A stretch of DNA of 64,000 nucleotides from Acidobacteriaceae bacterium (lineage in GTDB: Bacteria > Acidobacteriota > Terriglobia > Terriglobales > Acidobacteriaceae). This document shows, piece after piece, positions 34,787-42,851 of this stretch; position 1 is the stretch's first letter, and every line of letters starts with the position of its first letter. The position numbers and the translations under genes were made by a program. Location: NCBI GenBank assembly GCA_003151335.1, contig PLXE01000036.1, forward strand, positions 1 through 64,000, in the 5' to 3' direction. The notes under the pieces were generated by a model. The model did no database searches. It saw nothing but the letters and a program-made list of their open reading frames with translations, and was not told the DNA's origin.

Positions 34787-37477
34787 TTACTTCTTGACTG
34801 TTTCCTTTTCCAGCTTCTCGATCTCTCGGGTCAGCTGTTCGGCTTGATCGTGAAGCCGGTGCAGGCCTTCAGCCAGCGAGGGGACATTCTTCTCGCTAGT
34901 CGCCACGGCGGGCGCACGCGCAGGAGCAACTGCCGCCGGCGTTGGTGCTGCCGTCAGATCGGCCAAAGCCTGGTCGAAGGTATCCCGGTAGATCAGCCGG
35001 TCGCCCATCGCCAGCACCACTTTCTTGAGCTGGGGCATACGGGCTTCGGTTGCCTGAATGTAGATCGACTCGAGGTAGAGGAAGCCGCCAGTGACGGGCA
35101 GGGCGATAATGCTCCCACGCAATACGCGCGAGCCCTGCTGGTTCCACAGCGTGAGATCCTTGGAGATGTTCTGGTCCTGGTCGATACGCGATTCAATCTG
35201 CATGGGGCCGTACATCAATTGCTGTTTGGGCAGTCGATAAAAGATCAGCTTCCCTAATTGCTCGCCATCGCATCGAGCGGCCATCCATCCGATCAAATTG
35301 TCCTTGCCGCGTGGAGAAAAAGGCAGAATCAGCAGGTACTCGGGCCCTTTCTCCCCCGGCAAGGTGGCCACGACATAGGTGGGCGCTACCGGCTCCGGCT
35401 GTCCCGACTGGCCGAACAGGTCGCGGGCGATCTCCCAAATGTCTTCCTTGTTGTAGAACACCTGGGGATCGCGCATGTGAAAGATTCGGTATGCCTCTGC
35501 CTGCGCTTGAAAAAGAGCCTCCGGATAGCGGGCGTGCCGGCGCAGATCGGCTGGCATTTCTGACGCAGGAAGGAATAACTTCGGGAACAGCTTCTGGTAG
35601 GCCTGGATAATGGGATCACTCGGATCGAATACGTATAAAGACATCTTCCCCGTGTAGGCATCCACGGTAGCCTTCACGGCATTGCGAATGTAATTTGCGC
35701 CTTCCTCAACCCCGGTGACGGGAAGCACCGCTGAGTACGGATGGGAGAGCGAAGTTGTGTAGCCGTCCACCATCCAAACCAGCCTGCCGTCATCGGCAAT
35801 CACCAGATAGGGGTCCTGGTCCCAGTGCAGGAAACCGGCCAGGTGCGCCAACCTTGCTTTCACGTTGCGATAAATCATCATGCGACTTTGCCCAGTCAGA
35901 TAGCCGGTGAAAACAATGTTGGGCTCGCCTTGGGAGATCGCGGCGGCAACCTTCAGAGGAAAGGAACCAACGGGGAATCCGCCAGTGCCCTGGTAGGTCG
36001 AATACTTGTTCTGGTCGCCGGAGGGATAATCGAACTCTTCGCGGGCGGTGTGAACAAAAACTGGGTCCTGGGTCCTCTCGCCAAAGTAGATCTCCGGCCG
36101 GGAGAGCTGAAACCCAGGCGACTTGATCTCCGGCGGAGCGTTCTCGATGAGCAGCACAGGCAGGCCATCGGACGTAATTTTGTTGACCTCCGCTACCACT
36201 GCGCCAAAGCCGTGCGTATAAATGAACCGAGGATTGATCCAGCTCTCGCTGGCCTCGGCGGACAATTGGGTGACGTCAATTTCGCGCGGGGACAGCAGTA
36301 CCTGCTTGATGCGCCCGTTGATGAAGTAGCGGTCAACGTCGGTCTGAGGAAAGGTGTAATAGGGGCGTAACGCTTGAATCTGCGTGATGGTTGCGCCGTA
36401 CGCCCGCAGGTCCCAGAGACGAACATTAGCGAGCAGCGTTGCATCTTGCACAGGGTCCACAATGCCTTGCCCGGAAGGGGTGAACTGGCGTTCGGTGGCG
36501 TTCCGATCAAGGCCGAAGGCAGCGGTGGTCGCCTGAATGTGGCGCTCGATGTAGGGCCGTTCGATGGAGATCTCATTCGGCCGCACATAAACGGCGCGAA
36601 CGATGGCGGGCAAGAGTAATTGCAAGACAAAACAGGACATCACCAGAACGACCGTCTGCTTGAATTTCGACATCCAAGCCAGCGGCAGCGCCGCTAAAGC
36701 GGAGATAATGAGGAGCCAGCGCAGAGGGAGAGTAACTTTTTCATCGACGAAATCGGCGCCCGTCATGAAGGCGTGAGAGTTGAACAGAAGCTCATAGTTG
36801 CCCAGATAGACCCAGGCAGCAAAACCCAGCAATAAAATCACCGCAATTATGCGGAAGAAAGGGGTGCGCGTAGCGCCCGGCAATCGTAAGTAGTCCCCAA
36901 TATTGATAGGTCCTGCTGGCCGATCGATCAGCCGGTAGCGCACCCGTTCGAACAACTGCCATCCGCGGGCCGTGGCCCAGAACAGCAGGGCGGAAAGAAT
37001 CGCCACTACAAACAGGAATCCGAGCAGGTCCGAATAGAAAGGCAGATCGAACAGGTAAAACGGCAGGGCGTGCGAAAAAACATGGTCCTGCCAGGCGTCG
37101 GGAGGCGCCGCCAGCCCGCGGGACCCGAAAAAGCGCATGACCGTCCAGAAGTCAATCGAGGCGGACGCCAACAACATCGCGATCACCGCGAGCCCGACCG
37201 GGACCAGGCGGGAGTACAGAGGGTAGTCACGTTGGCGGACGCCGGCGAAGTGCAGCCCACGCGCATGAGCAACGTACAGCGCGATGAAGGCCACCAGGGC
37301 GCCTACCCCTACGGGCGCAATGCTGTACCACAGCATGCTGACCCACGTACTAACTTGGGCGACCTCTTTCCACCAGTTGTACTCAATGATGAAATTGGCG
37401 GCCGTTGGCACCGCCCAACCGACAAATGCCAATGCCACTAATACAAGAATGAAAACGCGGATCTGTGAAGGGCGCAT
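34787..37477 (-). CDS. UPF0182 family large membrane protein
   Basis: An 896-residue protein of the COG1615/UPF0182 family, function unknown. The N-terminal third carries about seven hydrophobic helices (from VFILVLVALAFVGWAVPTAA). The rest is a large extracytoplasmic domain with family blocks such as ITQIQALRPYYTFPQTDVDRY, FIYTHGFGAVVAEVNKI, GTGGFPVGSF and RDPQVFYNKEDIWEI. The C-terminal about 60 residues form an Ala/Pro linker and a charged coiled coil (LHDQAEQLTREIEKLEKE). Length and order match the family. It is a single gene, divergent from the cytochrome operon. Confidence 0.9.
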   Translation of the reverse strand: MRPSQIRVFILVLVALAFVGWAVPTAANFIIEYNWWKEVAQVSTWVSMLWYSIAPVGVGALVAFIALYVAHARGLHFAGVRQRDYPLYSRLVPVGLAVIAMLLASASIDFWTVMRFFGSRGLAAPPDAWQDHVFSHALPFYLFDLPFYSDLLGFLFVVAILSALLFWATARGWQLFERVRYRLIDRPAGPINIGDYLRLPGATRTPFFRIIAVILLLGFAAWVYLGNYELLFNSHAFMTGADFVDEKVTLPLRWLLIISALAALPLAWMSKFKQTVVLVMSCFVLQLLLPAIVRAVYVRPNEISIERPYIERHIQATTAAFGLDRNATERQFTPSGQGIVDPVQDATLLANVRLWDLRAYGATITQIQALRPYYTFPQTDVDRYFINGRIKQVLLSPREIDVTQLSAEASESWINPRFIYTHGFGAVVAEVNKITSDGLPVLLIENAPPEIKSPGFQLSRPEIYFGERTQDPVFVHTAREEFDYPSGDQNKYSTYQGTGGFPVGSFPLKVAAAISQGEPNIVFTGYLTGQSRMMIYRNVKARLAHLAGFLHWDQDPYLVIADDGRLVWMVDGYTTSLSHPYSAVLPVTGVEEGANYIRNAVKATVDAYTGKMSLYVFDPSDPIIQAYQKLFPKLFLPASEMPADLRRHARYPEALFQAQAEAYRIFHMRDPQVFYNKEDIWEIARDLFGQSGQPEPVAPTYVVATLPGEKGPEYLLILPFSPRGKDNLIGWMAARCDGEQLGKLIFYRLPKQQLMYGPMQIESRIDQDQNISKDLTLWNQQGSRVLRGSIIALPVTGGFLYLESIYIQATEARMPQLKKVVLAMGDRLIYRDTFDQALADLTAAPTPAAVAPARAPAVATSEKNVPSLAEGLHRLHDQAEQLTREIEKLEKETVKK

Positions 37478-37963
37478 AAAAGCGATCTTTGAGTGTCCAG
37501 CAGTGGCGCCGCTCTGAGGTCAAGAGGACACATCTTGAGCGACACGGCATCGCTATCAATGTAGGTGGACTAAATCCTATCACGGGCCCCATTTGGAGCG
37601 AGACGTGCTACTTGGAGCGGGAGTCACGTTGATGGCTGCCAATCTGGGCGTGGCCATACCGGCGCAATTTGCACTGCCAGGATCGTCCAGAGTAGCTTCC
37701 GTGCAAACTTCGGCCTGTGACGCTCGTCACCGCCAGTTGCAGTACACCCTCATCGCATCCAGCGCGGGCTTCCAGAAACCAAGGCAACTCATTCCCAGGC
37801 CGCCTCAGCGCCCCAACCCCCGTTCGCTCACCAGGGTACGTGACCTGAGTCACTGACCCCATGTACGGGTTCGACTGATAACTAACACACGTTTGCAACC
37901 GCGGCAGGTCGCGCCCAGCGGCCCCCGTTTGTTGACGCAAGTCGAAAAAACCGAGAGTGGGTT
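37478..37963. other. Divergent intergenic region before the cytochrome operon
   Basis: About 490 bases separating UPF0182 (minus) from the multihaem cytochrome gene (plus). It must contain both promoters. Open frames on both strands (for example 37593-37856 plus and 37608-37940 minus) lack motifs and ribosome binding sites. I see no clear operator. Confidence 0.45.
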
Positions 37964-40066
37964 GTGGAAGTTTCCCTCACCGCTGTCTGTAAAAACTCGG
38001 CAGCCGCCTGCTGCTTAGCCCGAAGCCCCCGGCCTCGCCGCCGGTGGTTTGGCGCCAGGTTACCGCTAGGGGTGACGCTGTTCTTATTGTCTATATCGTT
38101 GATAAGCCAGGGTGCTGCAACCGGGCCGACCAGCGACGACTGCCTGGCGTGTCACAGTGACAAGTCGCTAACCACCAAGCGCGGCGGGAGGACGGTTTCG
38201 CTGTTCGTGGACCAGAAGAAGTTCACCAGTTCCATTCACGGCTCGCTACAGTGCACCAACTGCCACGCCGACTTGGACGGCAAAGACCTGCCCCACTCCA
38301 CGCCGCTGGCCAAGGTGAACTGCGGCTCCTGCCATAGCGACGAGTCCCAACTGTACGCAAAATCGTTGCACGGGCGAGCGGTAGCTCGTGGCGACTCCCT
38401 GGCGCCGCGCTGCGTGACCTGCCACGGCAATCACGACATCCTGCCGGTCAAGGACCCCCGTTCGTCGGTGGCGGCAATGAAAGTCCCCTTCCTCTGCGGG
38501 CAGTGCCACCGCGAGGGTACGCCGGTCCAGACGAGCCGCAACATCCCAGAGCATGACATCCTGGAAAACTACTCCGAGAGCATCCACGGCGAGGCCTTGC
38601 TGAAGAAAGGACTGATCGTGACGGCCAACTGCGCCTCGTGCCACACGGCGCACTCGATTCTGCCGCATACCGATCCCAACTCCTCGATCGCGCGCCGCAA
38701 TATCGCCGCCACCTGCACCAAGTGCCACGCCAACATCGAGTTGGTCCACCGCAAGACCATTCGCGGTGAGCTTTGGGAAAAACAAGCCAATACTGTGCCG
38801 GCCTGCATCGATTGCCACCAGCCGCACAAGGTCAGGAATGTTTTCTATTCCCAAGGTATGGCCGACGCCGATTGTATGCGCTGCCATGCCAATGCAAGCC
38901 TGAAGTCGGCGGATGGACGCCCGATGCTGGTGCGGGTCAGCGAAGTGGCGGGCTCGCGTCACCTGAAGGTGGCCTGCAGCCAGTGTCACTCGGAGGTAAA
39001 CGCGTCGCGGGTGCGCCCCTGCGAGACCATCACCCACCCGGTTGATTGCACTTCCTGCCACGCCGAAGTCGGACAGCAGTACCAGCTCAGCACGCACGGC
39101 CAAATGCATGCCAAGGGCGACGCCAACGCTCCGTCCTGCAAGGATTGCCACGGCACGCACCACGTTCTGGGCAAGCACGCTCCGGAATCGCTGACCTTCC
39201 CGACCAACGTGCCCGATCTTTGTGCCAAATGCCATCGCGAAGGCCAGAAGGCTGCCCTGCTCTATACCGGGACGGAACACAGTATTATTCCCCGCTACAA
39301 CGAGAGCATCCACGGCAAGGGCCTGCTGAAGAGCGGCCTCACGGTGACCGCCACCTGTACCAGTTGCCACACGGCGCATCGAGAACTGCCTGCCTCCGAT
39401 CAGGCATCGACGGTGAATCCGAAGAACCTGCCCGCCACCTGCGGTAACTGCCACCATGGCATTGAAGAGCAGTTTGTTCAAAGCGTGCATTCCTCCGCGG
39501 TAACCAAGACCGATAAACCGCTGCCGGTTTGCAACGACTGCCACACCGCTCACTCCATCCGCCGCACCGACCAGGATGGATTCAAGCTCGACATCATGAA
39601 CACCTGCGGGCGTTGCCACGCAGAGATTGCCAAGACTTACTTTGATACCTATCACGGCAAGGTTTCCAAACTGGGCTACACCAAGACCGCGAAGTGCTAT
39701 GACTGCCACGGCGCTCACGACATCCAGAAGGTCACCGATCCGCGGTCACACCTGAGCCGCGCCAACGTGGTTGCGACCTGCCAGAAGTGCCACTCGGATG
39801 CGACCCGGCGCTTCGCCGGATATCTCACCCACGCCACTCACCACGATCCCAAGAAGTTTCCGTTCCTTTACTACACGTTCTGGGGAATGACGGCGCTGCT
39901 GATCGGCACCTTTGCCGTGAGCGGCGTCCACACCCTGCTGTGGTTCCCGCGGGCCTTGCAGATGCGGCGCGAACTGCGCGCGGAGGAAGCGCTGGAAGCG
40001 GAAGCCGAAAAGAACTCTGACAAGACCGCTTCCGAAGACAAGGATGGCGACGATGCCCGACAGTAA
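37964..40066 (+). CDS. 19-haem membrane-anchored c-type cytochrome
   Basis: The 700-residue product contains 19 CxxCH haem-attachment motifs, from CLACH near residue 60 to CQKCH near residue 610. A basic, hydrophobic N-terminus (PLGVTLFLLSISLIS) acts as export signal, and a C-terminal helix (YYTFWGMTALLIGTFAVSGV) anchors the protein, with a charged cytoplasmic tail. Many extra His residues (CHTAH, CHGNH, CHREG, SIHG) can serve as distal ligands. Haems 4-7 and 12-15 lie in two clearly similar blocks, so the protein grew by internal duplication. The GTG start follows GAGAGTGG. The cytochrome b gene overlaps its end. Likely role: receiving electrons from the cytochrome b and passing them to periplasmic or outer-membrane acceptors. 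Confidence 0.93.
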   Translation: MEVSLTAVCKNSAAACCLARSPRPRRRWFGARLPLGVTLFLLSISLISQGAATGPTSDDCLACHSDKSLTTKRGGRTVSLFVDQKKFTSSIHGSLQCTNCHADLDGKDLPHSTPLAKVNCGSCHSDESQLYAKSLHGRAVARGDSLAPRCVTCHGNHDILPVKDPRSSVAAMKVPFLCGQCHREGTPVQTSRNIPEHDILENYSESIHGEALLKKGLIVTANCASCHTAHSILPHTDPNSSIARRNIAATCTKCHANIELVHRKTIRGELWEKQANTVPACIDCHQPHKVRNVFYSQGMADADCMRCHANASLKSADGRPMLVRVSEVAGSRHLKVACSQCHSEVNASRVRPCETITHPVDCTSCHAEVGQQYQLSTHGQMHAKGDANAPSCKDCHGTHHVLGKHAPESLTFPTNVPDLCAKCHREGQKAALLYTGTEHSIIPRYNESIHGKGLLKSGLTVTATCTSCHTAHRELPASDQASTVNPKNLPATCGNCHHGIEEQFVQSVHSSAVTKTDKPLPVCNDCHTAHSIRRTDQDGFKLDIMNTCGRCHAEIAKTYFDTYHGKVSKLGYTKTAKCYDCHGAHDIQKVTDPRSHLSRANVVATCQKCHSDATRRFAGYLTHATHHDPKKFPFLYYTFWGMTALLIGTFAVSGVHTLLWFPRALQMRRELRAEEALEAEAEKNSDKTASEDKDGDDARQ

Positions 40067-40991
40067 ACCGCAACTTGCAGCCACGGCGGACCACAAGGCC
40101 AGAGCAGCCACTGGACAACGGCCGTCGCTGGTTGAGGTTGGGGCCAAAGCAGTCCCGGCAGTTGACCGGCGCGAGTTCGTCCGCTTCCCGCACCTCTACC
40201 GTGTGCTGCACGCCTGCATGATTGTTAGTTTCCTAACCCTGGCCGTTACCGGGCTTTCTTTGAAATTCTCCTATACGCCCTGGGCGGCGAGGTTCTCGCG
40301 CCTGCTGGGCGGCTTCGAAACCGCGGGATATGTCCACCGCTTTGCCGCTATCGTTATGTTCGGCACGTTCACCGCACACGTGATCGGACTGTTTAAGCAG
40401 AAGCGGCGCAACCACACGACTTGGAAAGGAATCCTGTTCGGGCCAAACACGCTGCTGCCCACCAAGCGTGACGGACAGGAGTTCGTCGCCACCATAAAGT
40501 GGTTCGTCGGCATGGGACCGCGACCCAAGTACGGGCGTTGGACCTACTGGGAAAAGTTCGATTACTTTGCCGTGTTTTGGGGGATCGTGGTCATCGGCTC
40601 CACCGGGCTGACGCTTTGGTTTCCTATCTTCTTCACCCGGTTCTTACCGGGACCGTTCATCAACGTGGCCACCATCATCCACAGTGACGAGGCCCTGCTG
40701 GCCACCGGTTTCATCTTTACCGTGCATTTTTTCAACACCCATCTCCGGCCGGAAAAGTTTCCCATGGACACCACTATTTTCACCGGCCACATGCCTTTGG
40801 CTGAATTGAAACGCGACAAACCTCGGGAGTATGCCGCACTGCTGGCCGCCGGTGAACTGGAACAGCACCTGGAAGAACCACAACCCGCCATTGTGGTCAA
40901 GACAATCCGGGTGTTTGCCTGGATTGCGCTCAGCATCGGCTTCAGCGTAGTGGTCTGGATACTGTACGCGATGCTCTTTGCATACCGATAG
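40053..40991 (+). CDS. Cytochrome b (FdnI/NapC-partner-like) membrane subunit
   Basis: The 312-residue protein has four main membrane helices with paired histidines: HLYRVLHACMIVSFLTLAVTG, GYVHRFAAIVMFGTFTAHVIG, a third around FAVFWGIVVIGSTGLTLW, and HSDEALLATGFIFTVHFFNTH, plus a C-terminal helix. This is the cytochrome b561 / formate dehydrogenase gamma-type fold with two b haems, normally oxidising quinol. The start is ATG 40053 (AAGGATGG upstream) or ATG 40044; either overlaps the cytochrome c gene, so the two are coupled. The pair is expected to form one membrane complex. No catalytic reductase subunit is nearby. Confidence 0.88.
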   Translation: MPDSKPQLAATADHKARAATGQRPSLVEVGAKAVPAVDRREFVRFPHLYRVLHACMIVSFLTLAVTGLSLKFSYTPWAARFSRLLGGFETAGYVHRFAAIVMFGTFTAHVIGLFKQKRRNHTTWKGILFGPNTLLPTKRDGQEFVATIKWFVGMGPRPKYGRWTYWEKFDYFAVFWGIVVIGSTGLTLWFPIFFTRFLPGPFINVATIIHSDEALLATGFIFTVHFFNTHLRPEKFPMDTTIFTGHMPLAELKRDKPREYAALLAAGELEQHLEEPQPAIVVKTIRVFAWIALSIGFSVVVWILYAMLFAYR

Positions 40992-41109
40992 GGGTTTGGC
41001 GCACAGTGCCGTGAATAGGCAATAGGAGAGAACCGAAGAATAACTGTAAGCATTAAGTCGCAGTTTTGACGGGGACGAGCAGATCGCCTGCATTGGATTG
41101 GAGCACCTC

Positions 41110-41526
41110 ATGAAGAGGCTAATGTTTTGTCTGCTTGGTTGTAGCTGCTTGGCGCTGTGGATGAGCGCCTGCTCGCAGGACAAGAAAATCGTAGCCGAGG
41201 GAGCTGCCCGCAACTGGTTAAAGCTGGTGGACGCCGGAAATTATGCTCAGAGTTGGGACGACACCGGGAACGTACTCAAAGCCACTGTGGCCAGAGAGCA
41301 GTGGCAAGAATTGTTAGCACGCAATCGGGGGCCCTTGGGCGCCCTGATCTCCAGAAAGCTGACCTCGGCAGAGTACACAAACAAGCTTCCAGGGGCTCCA
41401 GACGGTCAGTATGTCGTCCTTGAGTATGAAAGCAGCTTCGAGCACAAGAGCTCTGTACGCGAAACTGTCACTCCCGCGTTGGACAAAGATGGAAAATGGC
41501 GAGTGTGCCTGTACGTCGTCAAGTAA
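41110..41526 (+). CDS. DUF4019 lipoprotein
   Basis: The 138-residue product begins MKRLMFCLLGCSCLALWMSAC, a lipoprotein signal with Cys21 as the probable lipidation site. The rest (AARNWLKLVDAGNYAQSWDD, REQWQELLARNRGPLG, YVVLEYESSFEHKSSVRETV) matches the DUF4019 fold, of unknown function. ATG 41110 with GGAG six bases upstream is preferred over a TTG at 41098. It lies 118 bases after the cytochrome b gene on the same strand; whether it belongs to that operon is unclear. Confidence 0.82.
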   Translation: MKRLMFCLLGCSCLALWMSACSQDKKIVAEGAARNWLKLVDAGNYAQSWDDTGNVLKATVAREQWQELLARNRGPLGALISRKLTSAEYTNKLPGAPDGQYVVLEYESSFEHKSSVRETVTPALDKDGKWRVCLYVVK

Positions 41527-41580
41527 GTTACTCCCACCAGAACGTGTTTCCAAAAATGGTCGCGGGTCAGGCTTGTGTCA

Positions 41581-41636
41581 GGGCACGACTTCTAGTCGTG
41601 CCGCCACTGCGCTCCAAGATAACGGCTTCAGCCGCT
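41581..41636. repeat. Intergenic palindromes (family A, copy 4)
   Basis: GGCACGACTTCTAGTCGTGCC (41582-41602) and CGGCTTCAGCCG (41623-41634) lie downstream of the DUF4019 gene. They belong to the same class as the palindromes at 4272-4418 and 16331-16396. Confidence 0.65.
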
Positions 41637-41664
41637 GAGGACGAGGTAATACGTGCAGGAATGA

Positions 41665-41702
41665 CTGCCCCACTCTAGCCAAAAGCAGGCTAGAACGGGG
41701 CA
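41665..41702. repeat. Long imperfect palindrome (family B, copy 2)
   Basis: Arms TGCCCCACTCTAGCC and GGCTAGAACGGGGCA flank AAAAGCA. It differs by only a few bases from the copy at 17955-17991, and the matching sequence continues into CACCCAG on the right of both. Like the first copy it lies in a convergent gap, here between the DUF4019 gene and the trypsin-like gene. Confidence 0.75.
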
Positions 41703-41759
41703 CCCAGCGCTGGATTTGCGACGACGATGACACGGAGAAGTGAAATCCCCTCCGAACTG

Positions 41760-42734
41760 TTATTCAGGCCCAGACTCGGGGTCCTCTGCCTTTCCGGATA
41801 AAGTACGCCCGGGGAACAAACTCGGATTCAGCCCCTCAAGGCCGGTAACGTGGATTATCTTGTCCAGTGCAAGATCAATCACCGGATATTCAACTCCGCG
41901 GGGATAGGTGTCTCCCCTGTCAGCCGAAATTGTGGTTGTCAACATCGGCCACAATGTTGCGGCGTAACTGAGCGGCGATGCATTGGGATCATGAAAATCA
42001 GTACCCGCACAAACTAGGCCACAAAGCGCTCCATCTTCGTCTATCACCAGTCCACCACTCATTCCGGGAGCGAAGCGTGCAAACACTTCAAAATATGGAA
42101 ATGTTAGCATCGCCGAATCTCGTCGCACAGGAAAGATCTGTCCAACCTCACCGATCGACGTGGTGCCGACATCTTTGAGTACTATGTGATGAATGCCGTC
42201 CACACCTTCCGTGACTTCGATTCTTCCTTCTCGGTAACCAACTGCTAATACCTTTTGCCCTGTGGCAGGAGGCAGCAGTCGCAGGAGTGGAGATCGCGAC
42301 GTCACTTGCGCCTCTGGCGCCGAAGTCCCGTCGAGACCAAGTTGCAATAGCGCGATGTCGCTTGAGCAAGACCAGGCACGAAGAACATTCCAGATCCTAT
42401 AAACGGGTCCTGGAAATACTTGGTACAACCGCACAGAATATCCACTGATCTCGATCCCTTTTGCCGCTTTCTGCGCTCCGAACCTCGTGATTATTGCTTC
42501 GACGACGTGCCTCGCAGTAATTGCTAAATGTTCGCATATCAAGACTGCCGTACCAATTACATGCATCTCCCAGCCTGGCAACTCAACAATGACCCGTAAT
42601 GCGACCTCCTGTATGGGATCCGTCGGAAGCATGTCCTGAAAGGCAGGCGTTGGTGGCAAATTGTGGCCCATTCGAGAATCATGACACACTTTACGAAGCG
42701 AGTGGCTCAACCTAACATCCTGAGGGTGCCCCAC
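41760..42734 (-). CDS. Trypsin-like serine peptidase domain protein
   Basis: The frame encodes up to 324 residues with a chymotrypsin-fold triad: His in LAITARHVVEA, Asp in SSDIALLQLGL and Ser in APGMSGGLVID. No PDZ domain or signal peptide is visible, so it resembles cytoplasmic trypsin-like domain proteins rather than HtrA. The start is uncertain; ATGs at 42734, 42671 and 42632 are all possible, and the conserved region begins after the third. Base composition is lower in G+C than its neighbours (45-50 percent in two 60-base lines I counted, against 60 percent in the kinase gene), which hints at recent acquisition. Substrate and partner are unknown. Confidence 0.75.
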   Translation of the reverse strand: MGHPQDVRLSHSLRKVCHDSRMGHNLPPTPAFQDMLPTDPIQEVALRVIVELPGWEMHVIGTAVLICEHLAITARHVVEAIITRFGAQKAAKGIEISGYSVRLYQVFPGPVYRIWNVLRAWSCSSDIALLQLGLDGTSAPEAQVTSRSPLLRLLPPATGQKVLAVGYREGRIEVTEGVDGIHHIVLKDVGTTSIGEVGQIFPVRRDSAMLTFPYFEVFARFAPGMSGGLVIDEDGALCGLVCAGTDFHDPNASPLSYAATLWPMLTTTISADRGDTYPRGVEYPVIDLALDKIIHVTGLEGLNPSLFPGRTLSGKAEDPESGPE

Positions 42735-42813
42735 CCGCAGGATCGCGCATCCCGATTACCGCTTCGCTAACGTGTAGGAATCTTCCCGTTCCAATAGCCA
42801 CCCCCCGTGCGGG

Positions 42814-42842
42814 TTGACCGGATTTGGTACGCAGCCTAACAT
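42814..42842 (+). promoter_or_regulatory. Promoter of the Ser/Thr kinase gene
   Basis: TTGACC (42814-42819), a 17-base spacer and TAACAT (42837-42842) make the best sigma-70 promoter in the window. The -10 ends nine bases before the ATG at 42852, so the transcript would have a leader of only a few bases. Confidence 0.6.
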
Positions 42843-42851
42843 AACCGCCAA

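Noticed and set aside
33902..35257. 451-codon plus-strand open frame across the DUF47 and UPF0182 gene ends
   Set aside because: It spans two real genes and the gap between them on the opposite strand, has no ribosome binding site and no known domain.
38246..39718. Long open frame (490 codons) on the minus strand opposite the multihaem cytochrome gene
   Set aside because: It is antisense to a gene with 19 perfect haem motifs; such mirror frames are common in GC-rich DNA, and the translation has no recognisable domain and no ribosome binding site.
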